Of a DNA stretch of 51,327 bases, positions 27,493 through 35,344 are shown piece by piece. The number at the start of each line of letters is the position of its first letter. Position 1 is the stretch's first letter. Made by a program: the position numbers and the translations under genes. The notes under the pieces were generated by a model. It did not search any database, was not told the DNA's origin, and saw only the letters and a program-made list of their open reading frames with translations. The stretch comes from CAUYUA01 sp963575675 (GTDB taxonomy: Bacteria; Pseudomonadota; Alphaproteobacteria; Azospirillales; Azospirillaceae), in contig CAUYUA010000177.1 of the NCBI GenBank assembly GCA_963575675.1, positions 1 through 51,327 of the forward strand. Direction: 5' to 3'.

Positions 27493-28685
27493 TCTCGGCA
27501 CTCTCTGCCCTTAAAAACGTCGAGACTTTGCCTAATGTCGAGTCGGCGTCAGTGATGATCGTCGATGACAACCGCGCCAACCGTCATCTCTTGGCGGCTT
27601 TGTTGGAGCGGGGCGGCATTACCAAAATCGAATTGGCGGTCGACGGCGCCGATGCTTTGAATCGAGTTGCCTCGTTTCGACCGGATTTGATGTTGCTTGA
27701 TTTGATGATGCCCAACGTCGATGGGTTTGAAGTGTGTCGTCGTCTTCGCGCCGACGCGCAGTGGGGTGATTTGCCGATTCTCGTTCAGAGTAGTTTGAAT
27801 CGCGCCGAAGACCGCGCCAAAGCTTTTTCTGCCGGCGCTACGGATTATGTCAGCAAGCCGATCAATGCTTCGGAGCTGTTGGCGCGGGTCAAAATTCATT
27901 TGCAGCATCGCATACTGATTAATGATTTGCAAAAGTTTCGGCAGCGCACTGAAGCCGAGCTGGCTTTGGCGCGTAAAATGCAAGAACATTTGATGCCGGC
28001 TGAGGCTCAGATCAACCAGTTGCCGGAGGTGGTGGGCGTGCGGTTAAGCGCTCATTTTGCGCCCTCCTCTGAACTGGGCGGCGATTTCTGGGATATGCGG
28101 CGCGATGCAAAGGGGAGATTGATTATTTGGTTGGTGGATTTTTCTGGGCACGGAGTGGGGGCGGCGTTTAATACGTTTCGACTTCATGCGATTTTGAAGA
28201 AAGTTACTTTTGTTGACTTTGATCCTGCGGCTTTCTTGGAGGATGTTAATCGGAGGTTGTGCGGATTATTGCCGAGCGGACAGTTCGCCACGATGTTGGC
28301 GGGAGTGATTGACGCAGCTCAAGATAAGTTTTTCTATGCCTCAGCGGGGGCTACGAAGCCGATGGCGTGGGCGTTGGGCGCGGTTCAACCGGAGTTGGGA
28401 GAAAACAGCGGTTTGCCTCTGGGGTTGACGCGATTGGCGACGTATGAGAATCGGTCAATGTCTTTGACGCCAGGGGGAAGGCTGTTTTTGTATAGCGACG
28501 CCGCGATTGAGTTGCCGCTGAACGAGGCCGAGGTTTTGGATGAGGCGGGATTGGTGGAAGTGGTGTCCAATTGCTTGAATGAACGGAGCGATTCGGTGTT
28601 TTTGTCTCGTCTTTTGGCGTTGTTGCAGAAAAAAGGCCGCTTCGACGACGATCTGACGGCCTTGTCGTTGACGCGGCTTGTATAG
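27489..28685 (+). CDS. Receiver-PP2C phosphatase (RsbU/SpoIIE-type), intact metal site
   Basis: 398 aa. The receiver (about 22-140) has D26/D27, acceptor D71 and K123. A coiled linker ends in KMQEHLMP, then comes the SpoIIE-type PP2C domain with D199 (LGGDFWD), D217 (LVDFSGHG), D337 (LYSDAA) and FDDDLT near the C-terminus. All the usual metal ligands are present. ATG 27489 overlaps the upstream stop (ATGA). It lacks the Pro-rich leader of its tandem paralog. Phosphorylation of its receiver, probably by CheA, could switch STAS dephosphorylation. Last gene of the cluster; repeat family B element follows. Confidence 0.9.
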   Translation: MISALSALKNVETLPNVESASVMIVDDNRANRHLLAALLERGGITKIELAVDGADALNRVASFRPDLMLLDLMMPNVDGFEVCRRLRADAQWGDLPILVQSSLNRAEDRAKAFSAGATDYVSKPINASELLARVKIHLQHRILINDLQKFRQRTEAELALARKMQEHLMPAEAQINQLPEVVGVRLSAHFAPSSELGGDFWDMRRDAKGRLIIWLVDFSGHGVGAAFNTFRLHAILKKVTFVDFDPAAFLEDVNRRLCGLLPSGQFATMLAGVIDAAQDKFFYASAGATKPMAWALGAVQPELGENSGLPLGLTRLATYENRSMSLTPGGRLFLYSDAAIELPLNEAEVLDEAGLVEVVSNCLNERSDSVFLSRLLALLQKKGRFDDDLTALSLTRLV

Positions 28686-28716
28686 GACTGTTTATGTAGA
28701 CGGGAAAAAATACTTG

Positions 28717-28876
28717 ATACTCTGTTCGGTTGAGAACTCGAGAACCGAGCGGTTTCATCGGATTGAAACAGCCCACGCGCCTTTGGTCGTCACAGTCTCC
28801 AAGTCATGGTTTCCAAAGGCCTCCCGGCCTTTGGCGGGTCGAGGGCGGAGCCCCGATTCTTTTGGAGTTTTTTCTT
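28717..28876 (+). repeat. Dispersed repeat family B, copy 1 (MITE-like)
   Basis: Begins with ATACTCTGTTCGGTTGAGAA, continues through GGATTGAAAC and the palindromic core TTTCCAAAGGCCTCCCGG...TTTGGCGGGTCGAGGG, and fades after GGAGTTTTTT. It matches, in order, the reverse complement of 40556-40740. The right terminal inverted repeat is missing here. It lies in the 359-bp gap between the che cluster and gapR; the rest of that gap is AT-rich with no gene. Confidence 0.75.
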
Positions 28877-29044
28877 GGCTCCAACCCATAATTCTTGTGG
28901 CAATCGCCCTGTTTGGGCGAGGTTTTGGTGGGGCCAAGGGAAGTTAATTGTTACGCACTTGCCTTAGTTATTACATTCTTGGTTGAGAGAAAAGACGGTT
29001 TCTCGTGCTTAAATTCTTTTTTTTTGCGCTTGATGCGTTGAGAG

Positions 29045-29317
29045 TTAAAGCTCTCCAAGCGCCTGAAGATAAAGAGTTAGCATTTCTTCTTCTTCGGCGC
29101 GCTCTTCGCGGGATTTTTTTCTTAGGCTAACGATTTTGCGGATGATTTTAACCTCAAAGCCCATTCCTTTGGCTTCAGAGTAGATGTCTTTTTGATCGTC
29201 CTGAAGCCCTTTGATCTCTTCGGCCAAACGCTCAATTCTTTCCACGAAGCTGCGGAGTTGGCCAGCGGACACTCCTCCCACATCCGTTGGCTGAGGAGCG
29301 GTTACATCAGGAGCCAT
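29045..29317 (-). CDS. gapR: DUF2312 nucleoid-associated protein GapR
   Basis: 90 aa. It matches the GapR/DUF2312 pattern throughout: QLRSFVERIERLAEEIKGL, then DIYSEAKGMGFEVKIIRKIV and a short acidic C-terminus. In Caulobacter GapR binds overtwisted AT-rich DNA ahead of replication and transcription forks. The family is essentially alphaproteobacterial, which supports the taxonomic call. GGAG precedes the ATG. It lies 40 bp downstream of sspB on the same strand. Confidence 0.92.
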   Translation of the reverse strand: MAPDVTAPQPTDVGGVSAGQLRSFVERIERLAEEIKGLQDDQKDIYSEAKGMGFEVKIIRKIVSLRKKSREERAEEEEMLTLYLQALGEL

Positions 29318-29357
29318 GGCTTTACTTTCTCAGAAATTTTTCAGCAATCGATCTTGA

Positions 29358-29891
29358 TCAGGATTTTTTGCGGAAGGCGTCCAGAGCAACGACTTCGCCG
29401 CGTTTGGGCGAGTCGACTTTAGCCGAGTCGGAAGACGTCGAATCAGAGGGGGACGCAGGCTTCTGTTCGTGCTCGCGTTCGGGCAGGCGCGCGACATCCT
29501 CCGGAAGAGGTTGCTCTTGCACAGCTTCAGATGGAAGCATAACGTGAAATTGCAGAGCAAAATTAACCGAAGGGTCAGCGAAGGTAACGATGGAGGCGAA
29601 GGGAATGACAAGTCGTTCGTGAATGTTATTGAAGCTGAGGGTCACAGAGAACCCATCCTCACGAATCTCCAGGCCGTAGAATTGGTACTGGAGGACCACG
29701 GTCATTTCATTAGGGTATTGCCGCCGCAGATATGGGGGCATTTTGACGCCAGGGAAGACAGTGCGGAAAGTGATGTAAAAGTGATGATTTCCCGGCAGTC
29801 CGCCACCGGCGACCTGTTGCAGGGCGTCGCGCACAACCCCGCGCAGGGCGGCCTCGACCATCCTGTCGTACCGCAAGCGCTGTTTCGGCAT
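29358..29891 (-). CDS. sspB: SspB-type ClpXP adaptor (alphaproteobacterial form)
   Basis: 177 aa. It tethers ssrA-tagged proteins to the ClpXP protease. The start matches the alpha family (RYDRMVEAALRGVVRDAL). The substrate-binding core includes LPGNHHFYITF and VVLQYQFYGLEI. A disordered Ser/Asp-rich linker follows, ending in the ClpX-binding XB motif VVALDAFRKK. ATG 29891 is preferred; the frame is open to 29942. It lies about 160 bp downstream of ssrA on the same strand, which puts tag and adaptor side by side. Confidence 0.92.
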   Translation of the reverse strand: MPKQRLRYDRMVEAALRGVVRDALQQVAGGGLPGNHHFYITFRTVFPGVKMPPYLRRQYPNEMTVVLQYQFYGLEIREDGFSVTLSFNNIHERLVIPFASIVTFADPSVNFALQFHVMLPSEAVQEQPLPEDVARLPEREHEQKPASPSDSTSSDSAKVDSPKRGEVVALDAFRKKS

Positions 29892-30049
29892 GTCCGCTGT
29901 TGCCTCCGCCTGACTGAAGAGACCGGATGAACGGTCTTGCATGGGTTGAACATTAGGATAAGAGAGCGTTTTCTGTTTTTTTTTCCGAAAACGCCGGGGC
30001 CGCTCAAGGCAGAAACGGCAACCCTGCGAAAAGCGCCTTTGGTGTGTCT

Positions 30050-30317
30050 GGATGTGGAGGGCTTCTGTTGCCCGGCGCCCTCCGAGCCGCGCTTACCTAA
30101 TTGCTAGGCAGCGATGGCGACCGGAGTCGCCTGATTGTCGTTGGCATTTATCCAACTGGCCCGATAACGGCGGTACCATGCCGAGCAAAAACTTTGCCTT
30201 TACCACGCGCGTCGATCCTATTTCGCCCCCAAAGATGGTGGAGGCGCCGGGCACCGCCCCCGGGTCCGCTACGCTTATTCCACAAAGCGTTTATTACTAT
30301 AGCCGATTTTCATCGGC
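30050..30317 (-). ncRNA. ssrA: tmRNA, circularly permuted two-piece form
   Basis: Read on the minus strand. The acceptor piece comes first, ending in CGCCTCCACCA at 30246-30236 with a GC-rich T-arm just before it. Five bases later the coding piece starts with GGGGGCG at 30230, which pairs with CGCCTCC to form the acceptor stem; the GGATCGACGCG that follows is the conserved 5' block. The tag reading frame (30145-30104) is GCC AAC GAC AAT CAG ... GCT GCC TAG, giving ANDNQATPVAIAA. A GGAGGGC...GCCCTCC hairpin closes the 3' end near 30055. Ends are approximate. The plus-strand ORF across this gene is spurious. Confidence 0.92.
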
Positions 30318-30324
30318 AAGGAAG

Positions 30325-30353
30325 AGTATAGACGTTGTTGGCGGCGGTTGGAA
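30325..30353 (-). promoter_or_regulatory. Probable ssrA promoter
   Basis: On the minus strand, TTCCAA (30353-30348) and TATACT (30330-30325) are separated by 17 bases. They are placed so that transcription would begin near 30318, just before the acceptor piece of tmRNA. Confidence 0.55.
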
Positions 30354-30416
30354 GAGGAGAAATGCGGTAAATTTGCATAGAGGCGGAGACGAGGTTAAAT
30401 ATTAGAAAAATATGCT

Positions 30417-31313
30417 TTAGGGGAGGGCGATTTCGCGACGCAATTGGGGCCAGAGTTTTTCCCAGCAGCAGCCATGATCGGCGTTCGGAACCGAAATGAT
30501 TTGGGCTTTGGCGGCGGGGGCGGTTTGTTGGGAGGGAGAAAAGCGTTGATTAAGGAAGCTGTGTGCGATCGTGGAGGGGACAATATCGTCGTTTTCTCCG
30601 ACAAAGTGCGTTTGGGGGACATGAAGAAGTTTTTCAGAGACGGAGATTGGGTTGAGGGAGCCCGTTAATGGAGAAACGTGGTGATGTTGGGTCCATTTCG
30701 CATGATCGAGCACGCCTGCGACGGTGATTAGGGCGACGACCCCGGGTTGTTGAGCGGCGGCCAGCGTAGCGATGGCGCCGCCGCCGGAATATCCAATTAA
30801 GATGATTTGGGTGGCGTCGACTCGGGCGCGGGTTTGTTCTATGGCGGAGAGTGTGGCTTTGACGACTTCGGGGGCGAAGCGATGGCTTGACCAATAGCGC
30901 GAATCGCACGAATCGGGAGCTTCGACCATGCTGTACTGGCAAGGACGCCCCAGATAGAGAACATGATTTTGGTTTGGCTCTTGCATCGCCAGACGTAAGG
31001 CGGTGGGGTTTTTGGGAGTGGGATCGCGGGAGAGCTGGGTCTTGCTGACCCAAGCGAAGCCGTCTCCTTCGATATAGACTGCTAGAACGGAGGGGGATGT
31101 TGTTGTGAGTGCGGATTTTCTGAGCCAGCCTGTTAGTTGAAATTGTTCTGTGGAGAAGGTGAGGCGTTGAAATCCGGCGGTGGAGGCGGCGGTGTTTGCG
31201 GCTTCCAGGCGCCCGGCTGGACCTAATGCGCACCCGGTTGCGCTGAGTGTCAGAACGAGGACGATAAGCAGAGGCGAAATTGTGCAAGATGGGGCGTTTG
31301 GTTTTGAAGCCAT
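30417..31313 (-). CDS. Alpha/beta-hydrolase lipoprotein
   Basis: 298 aa from ATG 31313; an ATG at 31349 would add 12 residues. The signal sequence ends in a lipobox (LSATGC), so the protein is probably anchored to a membrane by lipid. The hydrolase fold shows the nucleophile elbow GYSGGG, an acid in GENDDIVP, and the catalytic His in PNADHGCCW. A disulfide is possible from RPCQYS and SCDSRYW. The substrate is not recognisable. It is a single gene between ssrA and xseA. Confidence 0.8.
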   Translation of the reverse strand: MASKPNAPSCTISPLLIVLVLTLSATGCALGPAGRLEAANTAASTAGFQRLTFSTEQFQLTGWLRKSALTTTSPSVLAVYIEGDGFAWVSKTQLSRDPTPKNPTALRLAMQEPNQNHVLYLGRPCQYSMVEAPDSCDSRYWSSHRFAPEVVKATLSAIEQTRARVDATQIILIGYSGGGAIATLAAAQQPGVVALITVAGVLDHAKWTQHHHVSPLTGSLNPISVSEKLLHVPQTHFVGENDDIVPSTIAHSFLNQRFSPSQQTAPAAKAQIISVPNADHGCCWEKLWPQLRREIALP

Positions 31314-31382
31314 TGAGGGGAATGCTCCGGATAATAAAATTCTCTGCATAAAAACTAAAAAATATTCTTGTCTTTGTTGTGG

Positions 31383-32945
31383 TTAAAACAGAGCGCCTTG
31401 AGTCGGAGTTTGTTCGGTGGGTTTGGCTTTTTTCGGCTTCCGTCCGGCGGCGATAAGAGCTTTGACTTCACCGTCATGGAAGGCCAACGTAATTTCTTGT
31501 CCTGGTCGGGCCGCCGTCGCCGTTGCAATGGGGCGGCGGTCGGCGTCAAGAGCCAAAGCAAACCCTCGTCCCAACACGCCGCGATAGGAATAACTCTCCA
31601 AAAGACAACCTTGAGTTTCAAGGCGCGCGGCCCTTTCGATTAACGCGCGGCGAAAGGCGGCGTCCAAGCGAGGTCCGATGTCGGCCAGACGTCGTTGATG
31701 ATCGTCCACGCGACGTCGTAATGGAGTCGGCGTAAAACCAAGACTCAAGCGTTCAATGCGGCTTTGCGCGGTCAGCACGGCTTGACGCAAAGCTGCGGCC
31801 AATGCTCGTTGTTCTGATTCCAACCGCGCGCGGGCTTGAGCGATCCGTTCGCGTGGGTGGCGCAAACTTGCTCCAAGCTCTGCAACTCTTGTCCCTCGTC
31901 GTTCAATCAGTGCGCTCGTCGCCAGAATCAGCCGTTCTCCACGGTCGTCAAGCCGTTGTGCGCGCTCGCCGATCAACGCTTGAGGATCGCCAAGCCCTCG
32001 CGCCAGGCCTTCGATCCATCCGCGTCGCTCGCCGATCAGGCGAGTCGCCGCCGACACAGAGCGACGTTGCAAATCCAAAACTTGCGCCTCCAGTTCGGCG
32101 CGCACCGGAACCGCCATTTCGGCGGCTGCGGTTGGAGTTGGAGCGCGGATATCTGCGGCAAAGTCGATCAGCGTCGTGTCGGTTTCGTGACCGACCGCCG
32201 AGATCAACGGAATGCGACACGCCGCCGCCGCGCGAACGACAATTTCTTCATTGAAAGCCATAAGGTCTTCCAACGAGCCCCCGCCACGCGCCACGATCAG
32301 CACATCCGGTCGAGGTGGGGCGAATCGAGCGGCGTTCGGAGTTTCGGCGGGGGGCAGACGTTGAAATCCCTCGATCGCCGCCGCCACTTGCGCCGCCGCG
32401 CTTTCGCCTTGGACGGCGACCGGCCATAACAACACATGCCGAGGAAAGCGATCGGCAAGGCGGTGCAGGATGTCGCGAATGACGGCGCCTGTGGGGGAGG
32501 TGATCACGCCGATCACATCCGGCAGAAACGGCAAGCGCTTTTTGCGGCCAGGATCAAACAATCCCTCTGCGGCGAGTCGCTGACGTCGCTCTTCCAGCAT
32601 TTTGAGCAACGCTCCCACACCCGCTAAGGTCATGGTCTCGATAATGAGCTGGTATTGTGATCGTCCCGGGTATGTGGTGAGGCGGCCTGTGCAAACCACC
32701 TCCATTCCTTCTTCCGGTCGAATCGGGAGCTTTAACGCTGTTTGCCGCCAGCACACGGCCTCGATGACGGCGCTTTCGTCCTTCAGCCGGAGGTAAATGT
32801 GTCCGGAACTATGGCGTTTGGGTTGGGAGATTTCTCCCCGCACGCGCACATAACCATATGCCTCCTCGACGGTGCGTTTTAGAGCGCGGGCAAGGTCGCC
32901 GACGGAATATTCCGGAAGATTGGAGCTGGATGGCGGAGTCGACAT
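31383..32945 (-). CDS. xseA: Exodeoxyribonuclease VII large subunit
   Basis: 520 aa. An N-terminal OB fold (YVRVRGEISQPKRHSSGHIYLRLKDESAVIEAVCW) precedes the catalytic core with DVIGVITSPTGAVIRDILHR, ARGGGSLEDLMAFNEE and ISAVGHETDTTLIDFAADIRAPTPTAAAE. A long coiled-coil region binds the small subunits, and GRGFAL lies near the C-terminus. The partner xseB is not in the window. It degrades single-stranded DNA from both ends and acts in repair and recombination. Confidence 0.95.
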   Translation of the reverse strand: MSTPPSSSNLPEYSVGDLARALKRTVEEAYGYVRVRGEISQPKRHSSGHIYLRLKDESAVIEAVCWRQTALKLPIRPEEGMEVVCTGRLTTYPGRSQYQLIIETMTLAGVGALLKMLEERRQRLAAEGLFDPGRKKRLPFLPDVIGVITSPTGAVIRDILHRLADRFPRHVLLWPVAVQGESAAAQVAAAIEGFQRLPPAETPNAARFAPPRPDVLIVARGGGSLEDLMAFNEEIVVRAAAACRIPLISAVGHETDTTLIDFAADIRAPTPTAAAEMAVPVRAELEAQVLDLQRRSVSAATRLIGERRGWIEGLARGLGDPQALIGERAQRLDDRGERLILATSALIERRGTRVAELGASLRHPRERIAQARARLESEQRALAAALRQAVLTAQSRIERLSLGFTPTPLRRRVDDHQRRLADIGPRLDAAFRRALIERAARLETQGCLLESYSYRGVLGRGFALALDADRRPIATATAARPGQEITLAFHDGEVKALIAAGRKPKKAKPTEQTPTQGALF

Positions 32946-33050
32946 GCTTTTTATGTTATCGGGATGGATTGGAAGACGTTGCGCATTTTAAATCATCTCG
33001 TCGGCGTGCGTTAGCACAAATCTGCTTCTTGAGAGTGCTCTTAATAAACG

Positions 33051-33108
33051 AAAAGGGGCCAGGGACTGTGTTCCCTGTTGGCTCGGACCACGGACGAAAG
33101 CTTTCCTT
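33051..33108. repeat. Dispersed repeat family A, copy near tRNA-Cys
   Basis: AAAAGGGGCCAGGGACTGTGTTCCCTG forms a short hairpin. It continues with GTTGGCTCGGACCACGGACGAAAGCTTTCC. The second half matches 45071-45100 (GTTGCTCGGGCCAAGGACGAAATCTTCC), which ties the two loci to one repeat family. Confidence 0.6.
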
Positions 33109-33240
33109 ATTCGCGCCGATTAATAAAATAAGCTCATTTTCGAGCGGCGCCTCATTTTCAAGCGGGAATTTTTCATCCGAAAAAACTTAACCCCCTTGAC
33201 TGGCGATCATCATTGCTCTAGCATCCCTTTCGTCAACGCT

Positions 33241-33314
33241 GGCGCGGTGGCAGAATGGTGATGCAGCGGACTGCAAATCCGTGTATGCCGGTTCGATTCC
33301 GGCCCGTGCCTCCA
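33241..33314 (+). tRNA. tRNA-Cys (anticodon GCA)
   Basis: 74 bases including CCA. Acceptor stem GGCGCGG pairs with CCGTGCC. The D arm has GCAGAATGGTGATGC and the anticodon loop CTGCAAA has GCA at 33273-33275. The T arm has GGTTCGATTCC. The CCA is encoded. Confidence 0.95.
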
Positions 33315-33478
33315 GTGGCTTTCCGATATTTTTCTCGGAAGAGTTCCCCGTTGATCAACTCCTCGGAGCCTTTTTGTTGTGCTTGAAACTTCTCACGCTG
33401 CGTGTTTCTTTGCTGAATCACGCTTTGGCGAGGCGCTTTGAGCTTCCTCGCCTTAAAATCTCAAACAAAAAAGATCAA

Positions 33479-34252
33479 TCACTCGGTGAATGGTTTCTGT
33501 CCGCAGTGAAACCCAATCGCGCCACTTAATATTGTGCTCTGAGTGGTGTTGACGAAACCAAAGGCGGTGAGAACCTCGCTGAGTTCATCCGCAGAGTAGA
33601 ACAACTTTAACGCCATTACAAAATAGCGGCGGCATTTTAAAGCCGCTTTTCCGCTGCCGAACAGTGCGCTGGTGAAGATCAGACTCAATGAAACGAGATG
33701 GTAATAGAATAAAACTACGAGAGGATGCGTCGGCCGCAGCATGTCGCAGTGATAAAAGTGGCCTCCCGGCTTTAGAACGCGCCGAATTTCTTCAAAAACC
33801 CGTTTGACGCGCAAGTGGCGAGTGGCGAACTGCAATGTCACCACGTCAAAATGATTATCCGGGAAGGGCAGATCATGAACGTCCCCAATTGTGCTGTTGA
33901 TGTGGAACCCCAGAGCGCGTGCGTTTTCTTGGCCGACCTCCTGCATTGAGGCGCTGCGGTCCATGGCGTCGACTTTTAAAGTTGGCTCGCGTTTCAATAA
34001 AGCGATGCCGATTGCATTGGTTCCGGCGCATACGTCGAGCACGCGCTGATGTGGTTGAATTTTGATCGTTTTCATAAAACAACGCAAAAACCATCCCCAA
34101 AGGCCGAAACTGGCGAAGAAATTGGCTTTGTCGTAGTAATGGGCGACGTCAGAGAAGACGGCGTTCAAATCTTCTGTCCAGACTTGCTGAAACGATCGGG
34201 CGCGCGCCAATTCGCGCTCTTCTATCGAGGGGGGGATGTTGTTTGATTGCAT
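33479..34252 (-). CDS. UbiE/COQ5-family SAM-dependent methyltransferase
   Basis: 257 aa from ATG 34252; the frame opens at 34279. The N-terminal YYDKANFFASFGLWGWF segment is like UbiE. SAM motif I is VLDVCAGTNAIGIALL, a later motif is FDVVTLQFATRHL, and the motif EEIRRVLKPGGHFYHCD follows. UbiE proper has a GLRN-type motif where this has ATRHL, so it may be a quinone-biosynthesis paralog instead of the canonical enzyme. It is transcribed away from znuCB and shares the upstream region with it. Confidence 0.75.
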   Translation of the reverse strand: MQSNNIPPSIEERELARARSFQQVWTEDLNAVFSDVAHYYDKANFFASFGLWGWFLRCFMKTIKIQPHQRVLDVCAGTNAIGIALLKREPTLKVDAMDRSASMQEVGQENARALGFHINSTIGDVHDLPFPDNHFDVVTLQFATRHLRVKRVFEEIRRVLKPGGHFYHCDMLRPTHPLVVLFYYHLVSLSLIFTSALFGSGKAALKCRRYFVMALKLFYSADELSEVLTAFGFVNTTQSTILSGAIGFHCGQKPFTE

Positions 34253-34387
34253 GAAGGGGGGCTCCCGCGCGAATCGCATCGAATTCCGAGTATACCTCTG
34301 ATTTGGAGGTTTGGGTATTCATGAAAATCCATATTTTTTTTCAGTTATGGGGTGTGTTGGAGGTTGTTCCGGTCGTCAATCATCTAT

Positions 34388-34399
34388 ATGTTATAACAT
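34388..34399. promoter_or_regulatory. Zur-type operator upstream of znuCB
   Basis: Perfect 12-bp palindrome ATGTTATAACAT, the core of Zur/Fur-family zinc boxes. A wider, offset inverted repeat CTATATGT...ACATATAG surrounds it. It lies 25 bp before the small signal-peptide ORF and about 170 bp before znuC, between divergent genes. Zinc repression by Zur is inferred. Confidence 0.7.
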
Positions 34400-34423
34400 G
34401 ACATATAGATATTAAGGACGAAC

Positions 34424-34519
34424 ATGTTGGCGGCGGGGATAGGGAAAAGAGTGGTGGGGGCGTTGTGTTTAAGCGTCGGATTATGGGCCGTCACGGCTTG
34501 GGCGCTGGACTGGTTGTGA
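34424..34519 (+). pseudogene. Possible znuA remnant (signal peptide only)
   Basis: 31-codon ORF with AAGGA six bases before its ATG. It encodes Lys-Arg, a hydrophobic core, and an AWA cleavage site, that is, a complete Sec signal peptide, then stops four residues later. Its place directly under the Zur box and in front of znuCB is where the zinc-binding protein znuA is often found. The best reading is a gene deleted after its signal sequence. The alternative is a small leader peptide. About 46 bp separate it from znuC. Confidence 0.45.
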
Positions 34520-34565
34520 TCATGGATTATCTGACGCGCTTGGGGTGGCAAAGGCGAGGTGAGAA

Positions 34566-35294
34566 ATGCCAAGTGTAATTCAGCTAGAGAACGTAACATA
34601 TGGATATGATCGCAACTCTGTGGTGTGGCGTGTGAGTGGAAGTTTTGCGCAAGGCTCCATGACTGCTGTGGTCGGGCCAAATGGCGGCGGGAAGAGCACA
34701 TTGTTAAAGGGGATAATGGGGTGGTTGCGGGCGTGGAATGGTCGAGTGGTTTGGCAGGGGCTGTCTTTGGCGGATGTCGGATACTTGCCGCAGCGCGTAG
34801 AGATTGACCGTTCTTTTCCGATGACGGTGTTGGATGCGGTTTTGCTGGGGTTTTGGCGGCAATGCGGCGGATGGCGCTCGATGACGGCGGCGATGAAGGC
34901 TCGCGCGCGGCAGGCTTTGGTTGAGGTGGGGCTGCCGGAGTGCGAAAATCGTTTGATCGGAGGGTTGTCGAGCGGGCAATTTCAGCGGGTGTTGTTCGCG
35001 CGGTTGATGGTTCAGGATGCGCGCGTTCTTTTGTTGGATGAGCCTTTTTCTGCAATCGATGCTGGAACAGCCGAGCATTTGTTGTGTTTGGCGCGTCAGT
35101 GGCATGTCGAGGGGCGCACGATTATTGCAGTTCTGCATGATTTTGATCAAGTGCGTCGTTTTTTTCCTGAGACGCTTCTTTTGGCGCGGGAGATTATCGG
35201 GTGGGGCGCAACCTCTGAGATTTTGATTCCTCCATTTCTGAGTCAAGCGCGTGTGGCGGCGGATGTGTGGGATCAACGCTCGAAAGCCGCCTGA
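34566..35294 (+). CDS. znuC: Metal ABC transporter ATPase, ZnuC-like
   Basis: 242 aa. Walker A GPNGGGKST, Q-loop near YLPQRVEIDR, signature LSSGQFQRVLFARLM, Walker B VLLLDEPFSAID, and the switch His in IIAVLHDFD. The family is the zinc/manganese type. The Zur-like box upstream favours zinc. It is followed 50 bp later by the permease. The cognate binding protein is not intact here. Confidence 0.9.
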   Translation: MPSVIQLENVTYGYDRNSVVWRVSGSFAQGSMTAVVGPNGGGKSTLLKGIMGWLRAWNGRVVWQGLSLADVGYLPQRVEIDRSFPMTVLDAVLLGFWRQCGGWRSMTAAMKARARQALVEVGLPECENRLIGGLSSGQFQRVLFARLMVQDARVLLLDEPFSAIDAGTAEHLLCLARQWHVEGRTIIAVLHDFDQVRRFFPETLLLAREIIGWGATSEILIPPFLSQARVAADVWDQRSKAA

Positions 35295-35344
35295 TCAATT
35301 TCTGAGGAGGGGGATATGCGACGAAGCTTGCTGAGATTGGTGTT

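Noticed and set aside
28717..28876. ATTGAAAC-type ends in family B repeats, which recall CRISPR repeats
   Set aside because: Each copy is single and separated by many kilobases, with no regularly spaced repeats, spacers or cas genes.
30052..30405. Plus-strand ORF of 117 codons across the ssrA region, including a MVEAPGTAPGS-like segment
   Set aside because: It is antisense to the tmRNA. The segment is the complement of the acceptor stem and T-arm, a well-known source of false ORFs in alphaproteobacteria.
33281..33529. 82-codon ORF starting inside tRNA-Cys
   Set aside because: It begins within the tRNA and runs into the end of the methyltransferase gene on the other strand. No ribosome site or family match.
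34384..35055. Minus-strand ORF of 223 codons
   Set aside because: It overlaps znuC and the Zur box region in antisense, and its product is Pro/Ala/Arg-rich without any motif.
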